Assembly: GCA_964371945.1 (NCBI GenBank)
Contig: CAYJPA010000013.1
Coordinates: 1-64,000, forward strand
From: CAYJPA01 sp964371945
Lineage (GTDB): Bacteria > Chloroflexota > Chloroflexia > Thermomicrobiales > UBA6265
Length of the DNA: 64,000 nt
Direction: 5' to 3'
A model generated the notes under the pieces. It was not told where the DNA came from. It worked only from the letters and a program-made list of their open reading frames with translations, and ran no database searches. Shown here piece by piece: positions 34,662 through 43,155 of this stretch (its first letter is position 1; each line of letters starts with the position of its first letter). Both the position numbers and the translations under genes were made by a program.

Positions 34662-35921
34662 ATGCGATCTTTCCGAGTTCCGGCTCGTTGGTCCCTCCTC
34701 CCCCCGGAGGCAACCTCGGACGCCGCGCTGCTCCTCAAAGCGCGGGGAGTGCGCGCGTTTGCCGACGGCTTCATCAGCGTCCTCCTCGGGTTTTATCTGA
34801 CGACGCTTGGCTTGAGCGGCGTGCAGGTTGGCGCGATCATCACGGCGACCCTGGTTGGCTCGGCAGTGCTCACGCTGGTCGTCGGTCTCGCCGCGTATCG
34901 GATGGGACGCCGCGTCTTACTGCTGCGCGCATCGGCGCTCATGATCGCCACCGGACTGGCCTTTGCTCTCGCGCAATCCTTTTGGCCACTACTGCTGGCC
35001 GCCTTCGCCGGCACGCTCAATCCATCGTCTGGCGATGTCAGCGTTTTTCTTCCAACGGAACAGGCGCTGCTCCCGCAGACAGTGAGCGCAGATGAACGGA
35101 CCACCCTGTTCGCGCGCCACGCGATGGTGGGTTCATTGATTGCCGCCATCGGTTCGCTCTGCGCGGGTCTCCCCGAATACATCGCCGGGCGGTTCTCCAT
35201 CGAACTCGAACGAGCGTTACAGGGAATGTTTATCCTCTATGCACTCCTTGGTGGTGTGTCGCTTGTCATCTACCGGGGTCTCTCACCAACCATCGAGCCC
35301 CAGAACGATGCTCCGCCCACTCCGCTCCGCGAGTCACGCCGAATCGTCTATCGATTGGCGGCGCTCTTCAGTCTCGATGCCTTTGGCGGCGGATTCGTCG
35401 TGCAGTCATTACTTGCCCTCTGGTTGTTCCGAAAATTCGAACTCTCCCTATCGACCGCGGGCACGATTTTCTTCTGGACCGGTGTGCTGGCTGCCTTTTC
35501 GTTTCTTGTCTCAGCGAAATTGGCGGAGAGGATTGGATTGGTCAATACGATGGTTTTCACCCATCTCCCGTCCAATCTCTTCCTGATCCTCACCCCTCTG
35601 ATGCCGACGTTACCGTTAGCGATCATCTGTCTTTTCGCCCGGAGCGCCCTTTCGTCGATGGACGTGCCAGCTCGAAACTCCTACGTGATGGCCGTGGTGA
35701 CGCCCGCGGAACGCCCCGCCGCCGCGAGTGTCACGGCCGTGCCGCGTAGTCTGGCGGCGGCGCTGAGTCCAGTACTCTCCGGATTTCTCCTCGGACTTTC
35801 AACATTCGGATGGCCGTTGGTGGTCGCTGGGACATTCAAATGCGCCTACGATCTCCTCCTCCTGCGCATGTTCCGCTCCGTCCGTCCACCGGAAGAGGAG
35901 ACCCGCGACCGCGGACCTTGA
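34662..35921 (+). CDS. MFS transporter divergent from the chrB-like operon
   Basis: A 419-aa, about 12-helix major facilitator. Characteristic stretches are VRAFADGFISVLLGFYLTTLG, a loop AYRMGRRVLLLRASAL (A-loop type RxGRR), and in the second half LFSLDAFGGGFVVQSLLALW and RSALSSMDVPARNSYVMAVV. The layout matches MFS members often found beside chromate or arsenic-type resistance genes, but its own substrate is unknown. Start ATG 34662 was chosen. AT-rich sequence (TATTGTATCAT) ends just 7 nt before it, so the mRNA may have a very short or no leader. It may take the place of ChrA in this cluster. Confidence 0.85.
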   Translation: MRSFRVPARWSLLPPEATSDAALLLKARGVRAFADGFISVLLGFYLTTLGLSGVQVGAIITATLVGSAVLTLVVGLAAYRMGRRVLLLRASALMIATGLAFALAQSFWPLLLAAFAGTLNPSSGDVSVFLPTEQALLPQTVSADERTTLFARHAMVGSLIAAIGSLCAGLPEYIAGRFSIELERALQGMFILYALLGGVSLVIYRGLSPTIEPQNDAPPTPLRESRRIVYRLAALFSLDAFGGGFVVQSLLALWLFRKFELSLSTAGTIFFWTGVLAAFSFLVSAKLAERIGLVNTMVFTHLPSNLFLILTPLMPTLPLAIICLFARSALSSMDVPARNSYVMAVVTPAERPAAASVTAVPRSLAAALSPVLSGFLLGLSTFGWPLVVAGTFKCAYDLLLLRMFRSVRPPEEETRDRGP

Positions 35922-36117
35922 TCAACCACGCTCCCCGGAGGGCGATGCGGTCATCCGCGAGCGAACTTACTCGTCACGCTTCGAACGGGTCGCGAGGGTC
36001 GACTTGGAACCGGACCACCGCGCAACCGAATCACACGTTCGCAGGTTGTCATCCTCGATCGTGGCGAGGTTGGGTTGGGTCTGACTGGTACGCTTTCCGA
36101 TCAGGAGGCGAGGACGA

Positions 36118-36576
36118 GTGATGACAGGCAGACCATTCCGGGGACGAGGTGAACGGGCGCACGACATGGTACACCGGCTCGTCGGTCTGCTTCTTGCGTT
36201 GAGTCTGGTCAGCCCACCGATCACCTATCGCGCGGGGGCGGAGACGTCGCACCCCCATACCTTTATAGAATTTTTGTCCGAAGCAAGGTCGGGCTCCTTC
36301 GATCACCACCACCACGGTCATGCTCACCCGACCGACCGCGCCGAGGCTCCACTCGTCGGCGCCTCCCGCCAAGCTCACCAAAACCTGGCCGTCGCATCGG
36401 ATGCCCCGACAGTGCAGGCGATGTGTCTTCTCGAAAGGGAGCGGCCGGTGATGATCGTGCCTTCAGGCTGGATTTCAATTGAGTCGGATGATGGACGGCG
36501 GGTTGACCATCTCGAAACGGGTCTTTCTCAATGGCGATCACGGCCGCCTGTCCCACGTCCACGCATCGTTCCGTGA
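36118..36576 (+). CDS. His-rich secreted protein, function unknown
   Basis: 152 aa. The N-terminus has basic residues and then a hydrophobic signal (RLVGLLLALSLVSPPITYRAGA). Soon after the expected cleavage comes a His cluster (SHPHTFIEF... and FDHHHHGHAHPTD) that could bind Zn, Cu or Ni. The rest is proline- and arginine-rich with no recognised domain. Start ATG 36118 follows a GAGGACGAG site; ATG 36166 would also keep the signal. A second secreted-protein start follows at 36641. Both stand between the chromate-like cluster and a sugar ABC system, in line with a metal-related island. Confidence 0.55.
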   Translation: MMTGRPFRGRGERAHDMVHRLVGLLLALSLVSPPITYRAGAETSHPHTFIEFLSEARSGSFDHHHHGHAHPTDRAEAPLVGASRQAHQNLAVASDAPTVQAMCLLERERPVMIVPSGWISIESDDGRRVDHLETGLSQWRSRPPVPRPRIVP

Positions 36577-36640
36577 TGACTGGTACCTGAATTCGCTGGG
36601 ATGATCCGGTCGCTCATTGAGCGGTCAGGGAGGGTTCATC

Positions 36641-36802
36641 ATGATGCGGCAGATCGCGTCTTCTGTCTCACTTGGAACCTGCGCGGCGCTCGCGTTGGTG
36701 CTTGCGCTGTCACCACTCAGTGCGTTCGCCCATGAGCACCGCGCCGTGCTCAAGGGAGCGGACCTCGCCATGTTGACTAATTCGACGAGACCTCCTAAAT
36801 AG
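36641..36802 (+). pseudogene. Truncated secreted protein (signal peptide plus AHEHR start only)
   Basis: An ATG-ATG pair at 36641 with a GGAGG site upstream begins a clear signal peptide (CAALALVLALSPLSAFA) followed by HEHRAV. Full-length proteins with this opening have a further 100 or more residues; here the frame ends after 20 codons of unrelated sequence. The junction falls near 36750-36763, where the sequence CCTCGCCATG, equal to the first ten bases of the ISL3-like inverted repeat, appears. The gene was probably cut by an insertion or deletion. Confidence 0.5.
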
Positions 36803-36817
36803 AGACGTCCGCCAGAG

Positions 36818-37897
36818 CTACCCGGCCCGAAGGCGCTGGCCGGTAGAGGAGTCGAAGAAGAGGATGCGGCGCGGGTTGAACTCGATCGCGACGTTTTCGT
36901 CGTCCCGGAACTCGTCGTGCGGATCGGTGCTCACCTTGAGCGTGGTGTCGCCGATCTGAACGTCGACGTAGGTGACGGGACCGACCGGCTCGACGAGCAC
37001 AATCTTGCCGCGCATGATCCCGCTCTCGCCGCGCGAAAGCCGGATGTGCTCGGGGCGCATGCCGAGCGTGACGTCGCCGCCGTGATGTGCGGGCAAACCA
37101 TCCGCCGTCCAGGTGATCGGGGCGGCTGACGCCGTGAACGCCGCGCGGTCACCCGCGGTAAGCCGCCCATTCAACATGTTCATCTTCGGGCTGCCGATGA
37201 ATCCCGCGACGAAGAGATTGATCGGGTTGTTGTAAATCTCCGAGGGATTCGCAAACTGCTGGAGCTTGCCGCCGTGCATGATCGCGATCCGGTCGGAAAG
37301 CACCATCGCCTCCTCCTGATCGTGCGTGACGAAGATCGTAGTTGTGCCGAGCTCCTGTTGAAGTCGCTTAATCTCGGATCGCGTCGAGACGCGAAGAGCG
37401 GCGTCCAGGTTGGAGAGCGGCTCATCCATAAGGAAGACGGCGGGATTACGGACGATCGCGCGGCCGAGCGCGACGCGCTGGCGCTGGCCGCCGGACAACT
37501 GACCCGGCCGCCGGTGCAGCAGCGTAGCGAGGCCGAGGAAGTCCGCGACCTGTTTGACCCGCGATTCGCGCTCCGTTTTGGGCGTGTTGCGGAGGCTCAA
37601 TCCGAAGGCGAGGTTGTCGTGGACACTCATGTGGGGATAGAGCGCGTAGTCCTGGAAGACCATCGCGATATCGCGGTTGCGTGGCGAGATCTCGTTGACA
37701 ACGCGGTCATCGAAGAGAATCTCGCCGGCCGTCGGGTCCTCGAGACCCGCGATGCAACCGAGGGTGGTGCTCTTCCCACATCCGGATGGCCCGAGCAGCG
37801 TCACGAATTCGCCGTGCTCGATCACCAGGTTGAGACCGCTGACCGCGGTCACGCTCCCAAACGTCTTTTCGACATTGCGCAACGTGACGCGAGCCAT
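36818..37897 (-). CDS. Carbohydrate ABC importer ATPase (MsmX/UgpC/MalK type)
   Basis: A 359-aa ATPase. Walker A is GPSGCGKSTT (about residues 37-46), Q-loop VFQDYALYPHMSV, signature QLSGGQRQRVALGRAI, Walker B VFLMDEPLSNLDA and switch VTHDQEEAM. The C-terminal TOBE domain (about residues 240-359) carries LGMRPEHIRLS. Such ATPases often serve several sugar importers. Here it lies 335 bp downstream of the Gfo/Idh/MocA, fused-permease and binding-protein genes on the same strand, and is the best candidate to energise the fused permease. Confidence 0.92.
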   Translation of the reverse strand: MARVTLRNVEKTFGSVTAVSGLNLVIEHGEFVTLLGPSGCGKSTTLGCIAGLEDPTAGEILFDDRVVNEISPRNRDIAMVFQDYALYPHMSVHDNLAFGLSLRNTPKTERESRVKQVADFLGLATLLHRRPGQLSGGQRQRVALGRAIVRNPAVFLMDEPLSNLDAALRVSTRSEIKRLQQELGTTTIFVTHDQEEAMVLSDRIAIMHGGKLQQFANPSEIYNNPINLFVAGFIGSPKMNMLNGRLTAGDRAAFTASAAPITWTADGLPAHHGGDVTLGMRPEHIRLSRGESGIMRGKIVLVEPVGPVTYVDVQIGDTTLKVSTDPHDEFRDDENVAIEFNPRRILFFDSSTGQRLRAG

Positions 37898-38232
37898 GTC
37901 GTCCTCCGAGCAGCTAGTTGTGAGCCGCTAGACGTAAGCACGATCGCGAGCACCCCAGACGCGCCGCGATCTTTGTACGGGGGGCCCAGAGTGGCCCCCC
38001 TGTTCGGAAACGCTCAAGCCTCCAAGGCGGCGCTTCACCGCCGGAAAACGGGCGAAGCCCGGCATCCGCCCGGCATCGTCATGTCGACGACCATATCCAT
38101 TCTCGAGACGACATGCTGACGGGCGGGGAGGCCAAATCAGCCCCCAACGAAGCCGGTGCGATGCTGCATCGGCCGCACGCGATGAGCGATATCAAATCGC
38201 CAGTCGCCGTGGACTCCTGCCGTCTGTCGGCT
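37898..38232. other. Gap of 335 bp with a strong palindrome
   Basis: No gene was found between the MsmX-like gene and the dehydrogenase. The main feature is a GC-rich inverted repeat at about 37975-38000 (ACGGGGGGCC / GGCCCCCCTGT, 6-nt loop) that resembles the hairpin at 21646-21672. With no T tract it is more likely a small palindromic repeat or an mRNA stabiliser than a classical terminator. Confidence 0.45.
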
Positions 38233-39261
38233 TTATGCCAGCACCGAATCGACCGCCACCTGGGCGCCGCTCTCAATTGAGCGCTCCATCGCTTCGATCA
38301 TGGCGACGACGCGGAGGCCGTCCGCCGCGCTGACCTTCGGTTCACCGCCGTCAAGTACGCAGTCGACCATATTGGTCAAGGCGCCCCACCACCAGTCGGG
38401 CAGCTTGAAGTAGTTCCACAGCGATGGCCGGGCGTACATGTGCTTGCCGACCTGATCGGACGAGATCTCGAAGCCGCTGTTCGCGCCATCGAGATGCAGC
38501 CGCCCGTTGCTGCCGTTGATCGTCAGCAGCGACTCGACGATGTGAGGAAAGGCTTCCGGCACGATCCACGATGTCTCAAATGTGACAAAGGTGTTGTCGA
38601 ACTTGACCATCGCCTGGATCGCATCGTAGGCGTCGATGCCCTCACCCTTGAGGATCTTCTTTACGCCCATGGCGTAGACCTCGTTCGCCTCCTGACCCAA
38701 AATCCAGCGCATGAGGTCCATGGTATGCGCAAAGAGGAACCACTGGGGACCGGACCGGCCGGCCCACGAGAGCATCTTCCGAGGCACCCAAATCGTGTCG
38801 CTGACCCGGAAGTAGGCGAAGACCGGATCGCCGATCTCACCGCCTCGAACACTGTCGCGGATGTTGTTGTATGTCGCGTTGAAGCGGTTGCCGAGATTGA
38901 CCGTGAGCTTGAGGTTCTTGGCCTTCGCCAACTCGACCATCTGCTTCGCTTCAGAGGTGATCGTTGTCAACGGCTTCTCGCAGACGACGTTTTTTCCCGC
39001 CTCCAGCATCGCCATAGTCGGCGAGAAGTGTGCGTGGTCAGGCGTCGCGACGCTCACGATCTCAGCGTCGCTCTTGGCGATGTCCGCCATGTCCGTGGTG
39101 TAGGGAACTCCGAATCGCTCTCCGACCGCTTTGGCCCGGTCGGGGTTGAGGTCGTGCACCATCACGAGCTCGGCGCGCGGGGTGTTGGCATACGCCTCCG
39201 CGTGCTGCTCGCCCAGGAGCCCGACGCCGATCACGGCCGCTTTTGCTTTCCGATCCGACAT
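38233..39261 (-). CDS. Gfo/Idh/MocA family sugar dehydrogenase
   Basis: 342 aa. The Rossmann loop AAVIGVGLLGEQHAEAYANT fits G-x-G-x-x-G. The EKP block is NVVCEKPLTT, and the second domain shows PQWFLFAHTMDLMRWILGQE with the catalytic-type His. The ATG at 39261 has GAGGGAA in front. Family members oxidise sugars, sugar acids or inositols with NAD(P). It directly follows the permease gene (56 bp), so its substrate is probably the imported sugar or a derivative. It is not a close match to the Gfo/Idh/MocA gene at 25.7 kb. Confidence 0.9.
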   Translation of the reverse strand: MSDRKAKAAVIGVGLLGEQHAEAYANTPRAELVMVHDLNPDRAKAVGERFGVPYTTDMADIAKSDAEIVSVATPDHAHFSPTMAMLEAGKNVVCEKPLTTITSEAKQMVELAKAKNLKLTVNLGNRFNATYNNIRDSVRGGEIGDPVFAYFRVSDTIWVPRKMLSWAGRSGPQWFLFAHTMDLMRWILGQEANEVYAMGVKKILKGEGIDAYDAIQAMVKFDNTFVTFETSWIVPEAFPHIVESLLTINGSNGRLHLDGANSGFEISSDQVGKHMYARPSLWNYFKLPDWWWGALTNMVDCVLDGGEPKVSAADGLRVVAMIEAMERSIESGAQVAVDSVLA

Positions 39262-39317
39262 TTCCCTCGTACCCTTTCACTGACGAACTACCGGCGTCGC
39301 TTCGTAAGGCCGCGACG

Positions 39318-41240
39318 CTAGCCCTTGATCGCGCCCGAGAGCATCCCGCGCAGCAAGAAGCGCTGGAAGACCAGCGTGATCAAGACCGGCGGGATGATGG
39401 CCAGTGTACCGGCCGCGAACAGCAAGCCGGGGTTGTAGATACGCTGATCCGCGACAAACTGCGCGATCCGCGTGGGCAGCGTCTGCGAGTCGAGCGTGCT
39501 CGTCAAGAGAATTGCGTAGATGAACTCATTCCATGCCACAAGGAAACAGAAGATGCCGGCGGCGACCATGCCCGGGAGCGCGACCGGCACCACGACGCGG
39601 CGGAATGCTTGGAGTCGCGAGCAGCCGTCGACGAGCGCGGCGCGCTCGAGATTCGGCGGCAGCGTTTCGAAATAACCCTTCAGGATCCAGACCGTGAGCG
39701 GCAAGATCACGCTGGTCAGGGCGATGATCAGCCCAAGCTTGGTGTCGATAAGGCCGACCCGGCGGAAGATCATAAAGAAGGGCACGGCAAGCGTGAGCGC
39801 GGGGATCATCCGCGTCAGCATCAGCAGCCAAAGGGCGAAGCTGATCGCTTTGTACCGGCCGTAGCGGGCGAACGCATATCCGGCGGGTGCGCCGATGATC
39901 AGATTGATGAGTGTTACGCCGATGGCGACGATGGCGCTGTTTTTCATCGAGATGATGATCGCCTTCGCCTGCACGTTGGGACCTTCAGCGTCCTTCACCT
40001 GCTCGCCGAGGATCGAGGCGCGATAGTTGTCCAGGATCATCGGGTTAGGGAACCAGTCCGGCGGCTTGCTGATGATGCCTTCCGTGGTCGAGAAGCTGGC
40101 GTTGAGCAGCACGTAGAAGGGCGCCAGCGACCAGAAGAGAACGAGCGCGGCCGCCGCGTAGAGCGCGACTCGCTTCACCCGGCGGGCAATGGCTGGAGAG
40201 AACCGCGGCTCCTGCAGCTCTACCCGCGTTTTGGTTATCGCGAAGGCCTGCCAGTTGATGGCGGCCGTGCGAGACGCCTCTGTGTCCGGCGGGGCCGGTT
40301 TTGCGCGCTGACCGCGATTGAGGATGCCGAAATAAACCAGCGCAAGAATGAGACTGATCAGGCTCAGGATATAGAGGATTGCGCTGCCCTCGCCGTAGCG
40401 AGAGAAGTTGAAGAAGGTGATATAGCCAAGCCAGGAGACGACCGTCGTCGACTCGCCGGGTCCGCCCTGTGTGAGGGCGTAGATCAGATCGAACGTCATT
40501 AGCGCGTTGATCGTGTTCAAAATGACGACAAGCAACAGCATCGGACGGAGCCAGGGCAACGTGATCCGGCGGAAGCGCTGAAACGCGCTCGCGCCATCAA
40601 TCTTGGCCGCATTGAAGAGGTTGGTTGGGAGCGACTGGAGTCCCGCGAGGAGGAGCAGGCCGCTCAATGGCGCGCTCTGCCAGATGGCCGCAACCGCGGT
40701 CAGCAGCATCGCGCGGCGTGATTCGGTCATCAGGGGAATGTAGTTTTCGATCAGACCGAATTGATAGAGCACACCGTTAAGGGTGCCGTACTGCCCGCTG
40801 TAAATCAGCGTGCAGAGTTTGCCGACGACGATCGGTGCGATCGCCCACGGCATGAGCATGATGCTGCGGACGGCGCCTCTTCCTCTGAACGCCTCGTTGA
40901 GCACGAGCGCCGTCAGCAGACCGACGAGCGTTCCGCCCACAACAACCAGACCGCTGAACCAGAGCGTGCGAGAGAGCGAAGCGACGAACGACTCGTCGTG
41001 GATGAGTTTGGTGTAGTTCTCCAGTCCGACCCACGTCCAGCGTTTTGTGAGGAGATTCACGTTGTGAAGGGAAAGCCAGAGGGAGTAGAGCCAGGGGTAA
41101 CCCATGACGCCCAGCACCGCGATGATCGTGGGCGCGATCATAAGCACCGCGAAGCGCCGATCAGTGCGTTCGGTTCGTGTGAGGCGAGAGCGGACGCGAG
41201 CAGCGGAGCGTCGCCTGGCAGCGGTTTCGGACGCGAGCAT
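39318..41240 (-). CDS. Single-chain fusion of two sugar ABC permeases (MalF-type plus MalG-type)
   Basis: 640 aa, twice the usual permease size. Residues about 1-310 are a MalF/UgpA-like unit: LMIAPTIIAVLGVMGYPWLY, QGGPGESTTVVSWLGY and its EAA loop FNAAKIDGASAFQRFRRITL (near 210). A linker of about 45 residues (RGQRAKPAPPDTEASRTA...) follows. Residues about 355-640 are a MalG/UgpE-like unit: LFWSLAPFYVLLNASF, the EAA loop ERAALVDGCSRLQAFRRVVV and the final FLLRGMLSGAIKG. No stop or frameshift separates them. ABC importers normally pair two separate chains, so the whole transmembrane channel is encoded here in one polypeptide. It lies between the binding-protein gene and a dehydrogenase gene on the same strand. 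Confidence 0.9.
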   Translation of the reverse strand: MLASETAARRRSAARVRSRLTRTERTDRRFAVLMIAPTIIAVLGVMGYPWLYSLWLSLHNVNLLTKRWTWVGLENYTKLIHDESFVASLSRTLWFSGLVVVGGTLVGLLTALVLNEAFRGRGAVRSIMLMPWAIAPIVVGKLCTLIYSGQYGTLNGVLYQFGLIENYIPLMTESRRAMLLTAVAAIWQSAPLSGLLLLAGLQSLPTNLFNAAKIDGASAFQRFRRITLPWLRPMLLLVVILNTINALMTFDLIYALTQGGPGESTTVVSWLGYITFFNFSRYGEGSAILYILSLISLILALVYFGILNRGQRAKPAPPDTEASRTAAINWQAFAITKTRVELQEPRFSPAIARRVKRVALYAAAALVLFWSLAPFYVLLNASFSTTEGIISKPPDWFPNPMILDNYRASILGEQVKDAEGPNVQAKAIIISMKNSAIVAIGVTLINLIIGAPAGYAFARYGRYKAISFALWLLMLTRMIPALTLAVPFFMIFRRVGLIDTKLGLIIALTSVILPLTVWILKGYFETLPPNLERAALVDGCSRLQAFRRVVVPVALPGMVAAGIFCFLVAWNEFIYAILLTSTLDSQTLPTRIAQFVADQRIYNPGLLFAAGTLAIIPPVLITLVFQRFLLRGMLSGAIKG

Positions 41241-41283
41241 CGAGTTGAGTGACCCCCTCAGTACGGTGCGTCGACCGGGCGAG

Positions 41284-41316
41284 GCGGGAGTGGCGGCACT
41301 TTTCCGCCACCCCCGC
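41284..41316 (-). terminator. Intercistronic hairpin between binding protein and fused permease
   Basis: On the minus strand a 13-bp stem (GCGGGGGTGGCGG / CCGCCACTCCCGC, one G-U pair) with a 7-nt loop starts 15 nt after the binding-protein stop and lies before the permease start. There is no T tract. Such hairpins are known to protect the binding-protein mRNA and lower expression of the permease. The same hairpin is present in the second repeat copy (44210-44242). Confidence 0.55.
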
Positions 41317-41330
41317 GAGCATGCAAGGGG

Positions 41331-42713
41331 TTACTCCGGATAGAGCTCCTTGAGGTCGGCCACGAGCTTCACAAGGTTGTCGATCACCTCGCCGATTTCA
41401 CGCTTGCCGCTCATGTACTCCTGGACCTCGGTCATCATCTGCCAGTTCCACTCGGGGAACCACATGGTCTTCTCAACCGCGCGTCCCTTCGACTGCTCGA
41501 GCTGCTGGACATGGATGTCCGTGTCGCGCCAGGTCTTCCAGGCCGCCTGGACCTCTGGATCCTCGAGCACTTCGCGGTGAGGATTCCCAAGCCCTTTCTC
41601 CAGCGCCCATCGCTTGTTCCCGACGTACTGCCCCTCTCCGCTCTTGCCACCGAGGTACTGCATCAGTTGCCAGGCGCGCTCGCGGTCAACATCGCGGGCG
41701 CCCATCAGGTAGCAGGCGGTCCAGCTGAAGGTTTCCCTGACCGTTCCGGGGATGATCGCATTCTTGACGATGCCCTTGGTGTTGGAGTTTTCGCCGAGGT
41801 TGAAATTCTGCTGCTCCCAGTCGTGGACGGCCATGAAGCTGTGATTGCCGGTCATCCAGGTTGGGGTGGCCCCTTGCTCTTGGACCATGATGTCGGGCGG
41901 TGTGATGCCCTCATCCAGCCACTGCTTGTGCATCTCGATGACCTTCTTGAAGGCGACCCCACCGTCGGCGAAGGTGGGATTGAAGTCATCATCGAACACC
42001 GGCTCACCCTCGGAGTACCAGAGGGCGAAGATGCTCCACGAGAGCGACCACCACTCATGCGTTTGGGCGCTGAGAAACGGGTGCTGGGAGATGCCGTCAG
42101 CCTGCAGCTTCTTGCACTGTTCGTTGAGCTCTTCCCAGGTGGTAGGCGGCTGGAGTTTGGCGCGATCAAGATGATCCTGGTTGTAGATGAAGGTGTAGTA
42201 GCCAGAGTAGTACGGGAGCCCGGCCAAGTTGCCGTTGGGCAGCGTGAGATTGTTGACCCCGAACGGCAGCATCTCTCCCTTGTAAAACTCGGTGGGCTCA
42301 GGACCTGCAAGGCCCTCCACATCCTGAATGAAACCCGCCTTCCACCAGCGGTACATGTACTCGGATTCGGAGTACACCAACGACGGACGCTGTCCCCCCA
42401 GGAACTTGGTCTCGACGATCTGGTGGTAGTTGCCCCCGGTGGTCAGCTCGTACTCAACGTTCTCACCGTACTGCGTGTTGAAGTTGCTAACGTTGTCTTC
42501 GACGATCTCCGGCGAGTATCCCCAGCCTACCAAGGTGATGGGCGCGCCTTGCGCACTCGCCGGCGATGCCCCAAATCGCGCCAAACCGGTCAGCATGGGC
42601 GCGCTCACCCCGAGCGCAGCGCCTGCCTTGAGAATCTCGCGCCGTGTGAGCCGGCCCTTCTGCACCTCTGCAACGAATTCATCTTGCCGCCGGAGACTCT
42701 CGAGACGATCCAT
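41331..42713 (-). CDS. Sugar ABC importer substrate-binding protein (SBP family 1), copy A
   Basis: 460 aa from ATG 42713; the longer open frame to 42821 is outside the repeat and is not conserved. The N-terminus has a Tat-type signal (LTRREILKAGAALGVSAPM, then ASPASAQG). Mature blocks ITLVGWGYSPEIVEDNVSNF and YYSGYYTFIYNQDHLDRAKL are typical of family 1 lipoprotein-like sugar binders. A GGAGGG site stands 7 nt upstream of the start. The gene precedes the fused permease and should deliver the sugar to it. An identical copy lies at 44257-45639. Confidence 0.92.
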   Translation of the reverse strand: MDRLESLRRQDEFVAEVQKGRLTRREILKAGAALGVSAPMLTGLARFGASPASAQGAPITLVGWGYSPEIVEDNVSNFNTQYGENVEYELTTGGNYHQIVETKFLGGQRPSLVYSESEYMYRWWKAGFIQDVEGLAGPEPTEFYKGEMLPFGVNNLTLPNGNLAGLPYYSGYYTFIYNQDHLDRAKLQPPTTWEELNEQCKKLQADGISQHPFLSAQTHEWWSLSWSIFALWYSEGEPVFDDDFNPTFADGGVAFKKVIEMHKQWLDEGITPPDIMVQEQGATPTWMTGNHSFMAVHDWEQQNFNLGENSNTKGIVKNAIIPGTVRETFSWTACYLMGARDVDRERAWQLMQYLGGKSGEGQYVGNKRWALEKGLGNPHREVLEDPEVQAAWKTWRDTDIHVQQLEQSKGRAVEKTMWFPEWNWQMMTEVQEYMSGKREIGEVIDNLVKLVADLKELYPE

Positions 42714-42849
42714 CACTGATCCCTCCAGGACCTTGCCCTGCCAGCTAGCAGGGAACCACCTTGGAATCCGTACATCGGAGCCGAAGGGTTCCAAAATCAG
42801 GGTTCGCGCCCCCGACGGCAATTGAGTTTCTTGCAGACCTAATAACCGA

Positions 42850-42879
42850 ATATTACAAGCCGGTGGAAACTTCCGTCAA
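42850..42879 (-). promoter_or_regulatory. Promoter of binding-protein copy A
   Basis: The minus strand has TTGACG (42879-42874), an 18-nt spacer and TAATAT (42855-42850). This predicts a leader of about 130 nt to the ATG at 42713. The element is outside the duplicated block, so copy A is expressed from its own promoter. Confidence 0.6.
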
Positions 42880-42920
42880 GCGTGTCTGAAAGAGGTTTAC
42901 GGAACGATTTCGCGGGATTG

Positions 42921-43035
42921 TGACCTGCCCCCGAAATCTTGGTCCAATCGTCATGTTAGGGTGGAGGTACACCTCAAACATGAGAAAGAACGCAGCATGA
43001 AGAAGCGCCGATTCACGCAGGTGCAGGTCGAGGCC
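42921..43035 (+). mobile_element. IS3-type insertion sequence remnant (left end)
   Basis: TGACCTGCCCCCGAAATCTT at 42921 resembles an IS3-family terminal repeat. Further down, an ATG at 42997 starts MKKRRFTQVQVEAG, like the beginning of IS3/IS911-type OrfA (usual form MK(K/R)(S/R)RFT-x-E-Q). Homology then stops, and the rest of OrfA and OrfB are absent. Confidence 0.5.
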
Positions 43036-43155
43036 GGCCGGACTCTCATAATCCGTGGACCACACAACGGCGGCGGGTCAAACGGGGCAAGCTGCATCGT
43101 GGAGCGAGCAATCGGACCACCAATTTCCAGTTCAGAGCACAGAGCACGCGAACGG

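Larger units (their letters stand above)
41246..42716. repeat. 1,471-bp direct repeat, copy A
   Basis: This block recurs at 44172-45642, offset 2,926 bp. The encoded 460-aa proteins are the same, and the DNA compared by eye shows no difference. It holds the complete binding-protein coding sequence plus the downstream hairpin, and ends 3 bp upstream of the start codon; beyond both edges the sequences are unrelated. Confidence 0.9.

Noticed and set aside
39243..40502. Long plus-strand open frame (419 codons) opposite the fused permease
   Set aside because: It is antisense to a clear permease gene, rich in Arg/Asp/Gln typical of a shadow frame, and has no family motifs.
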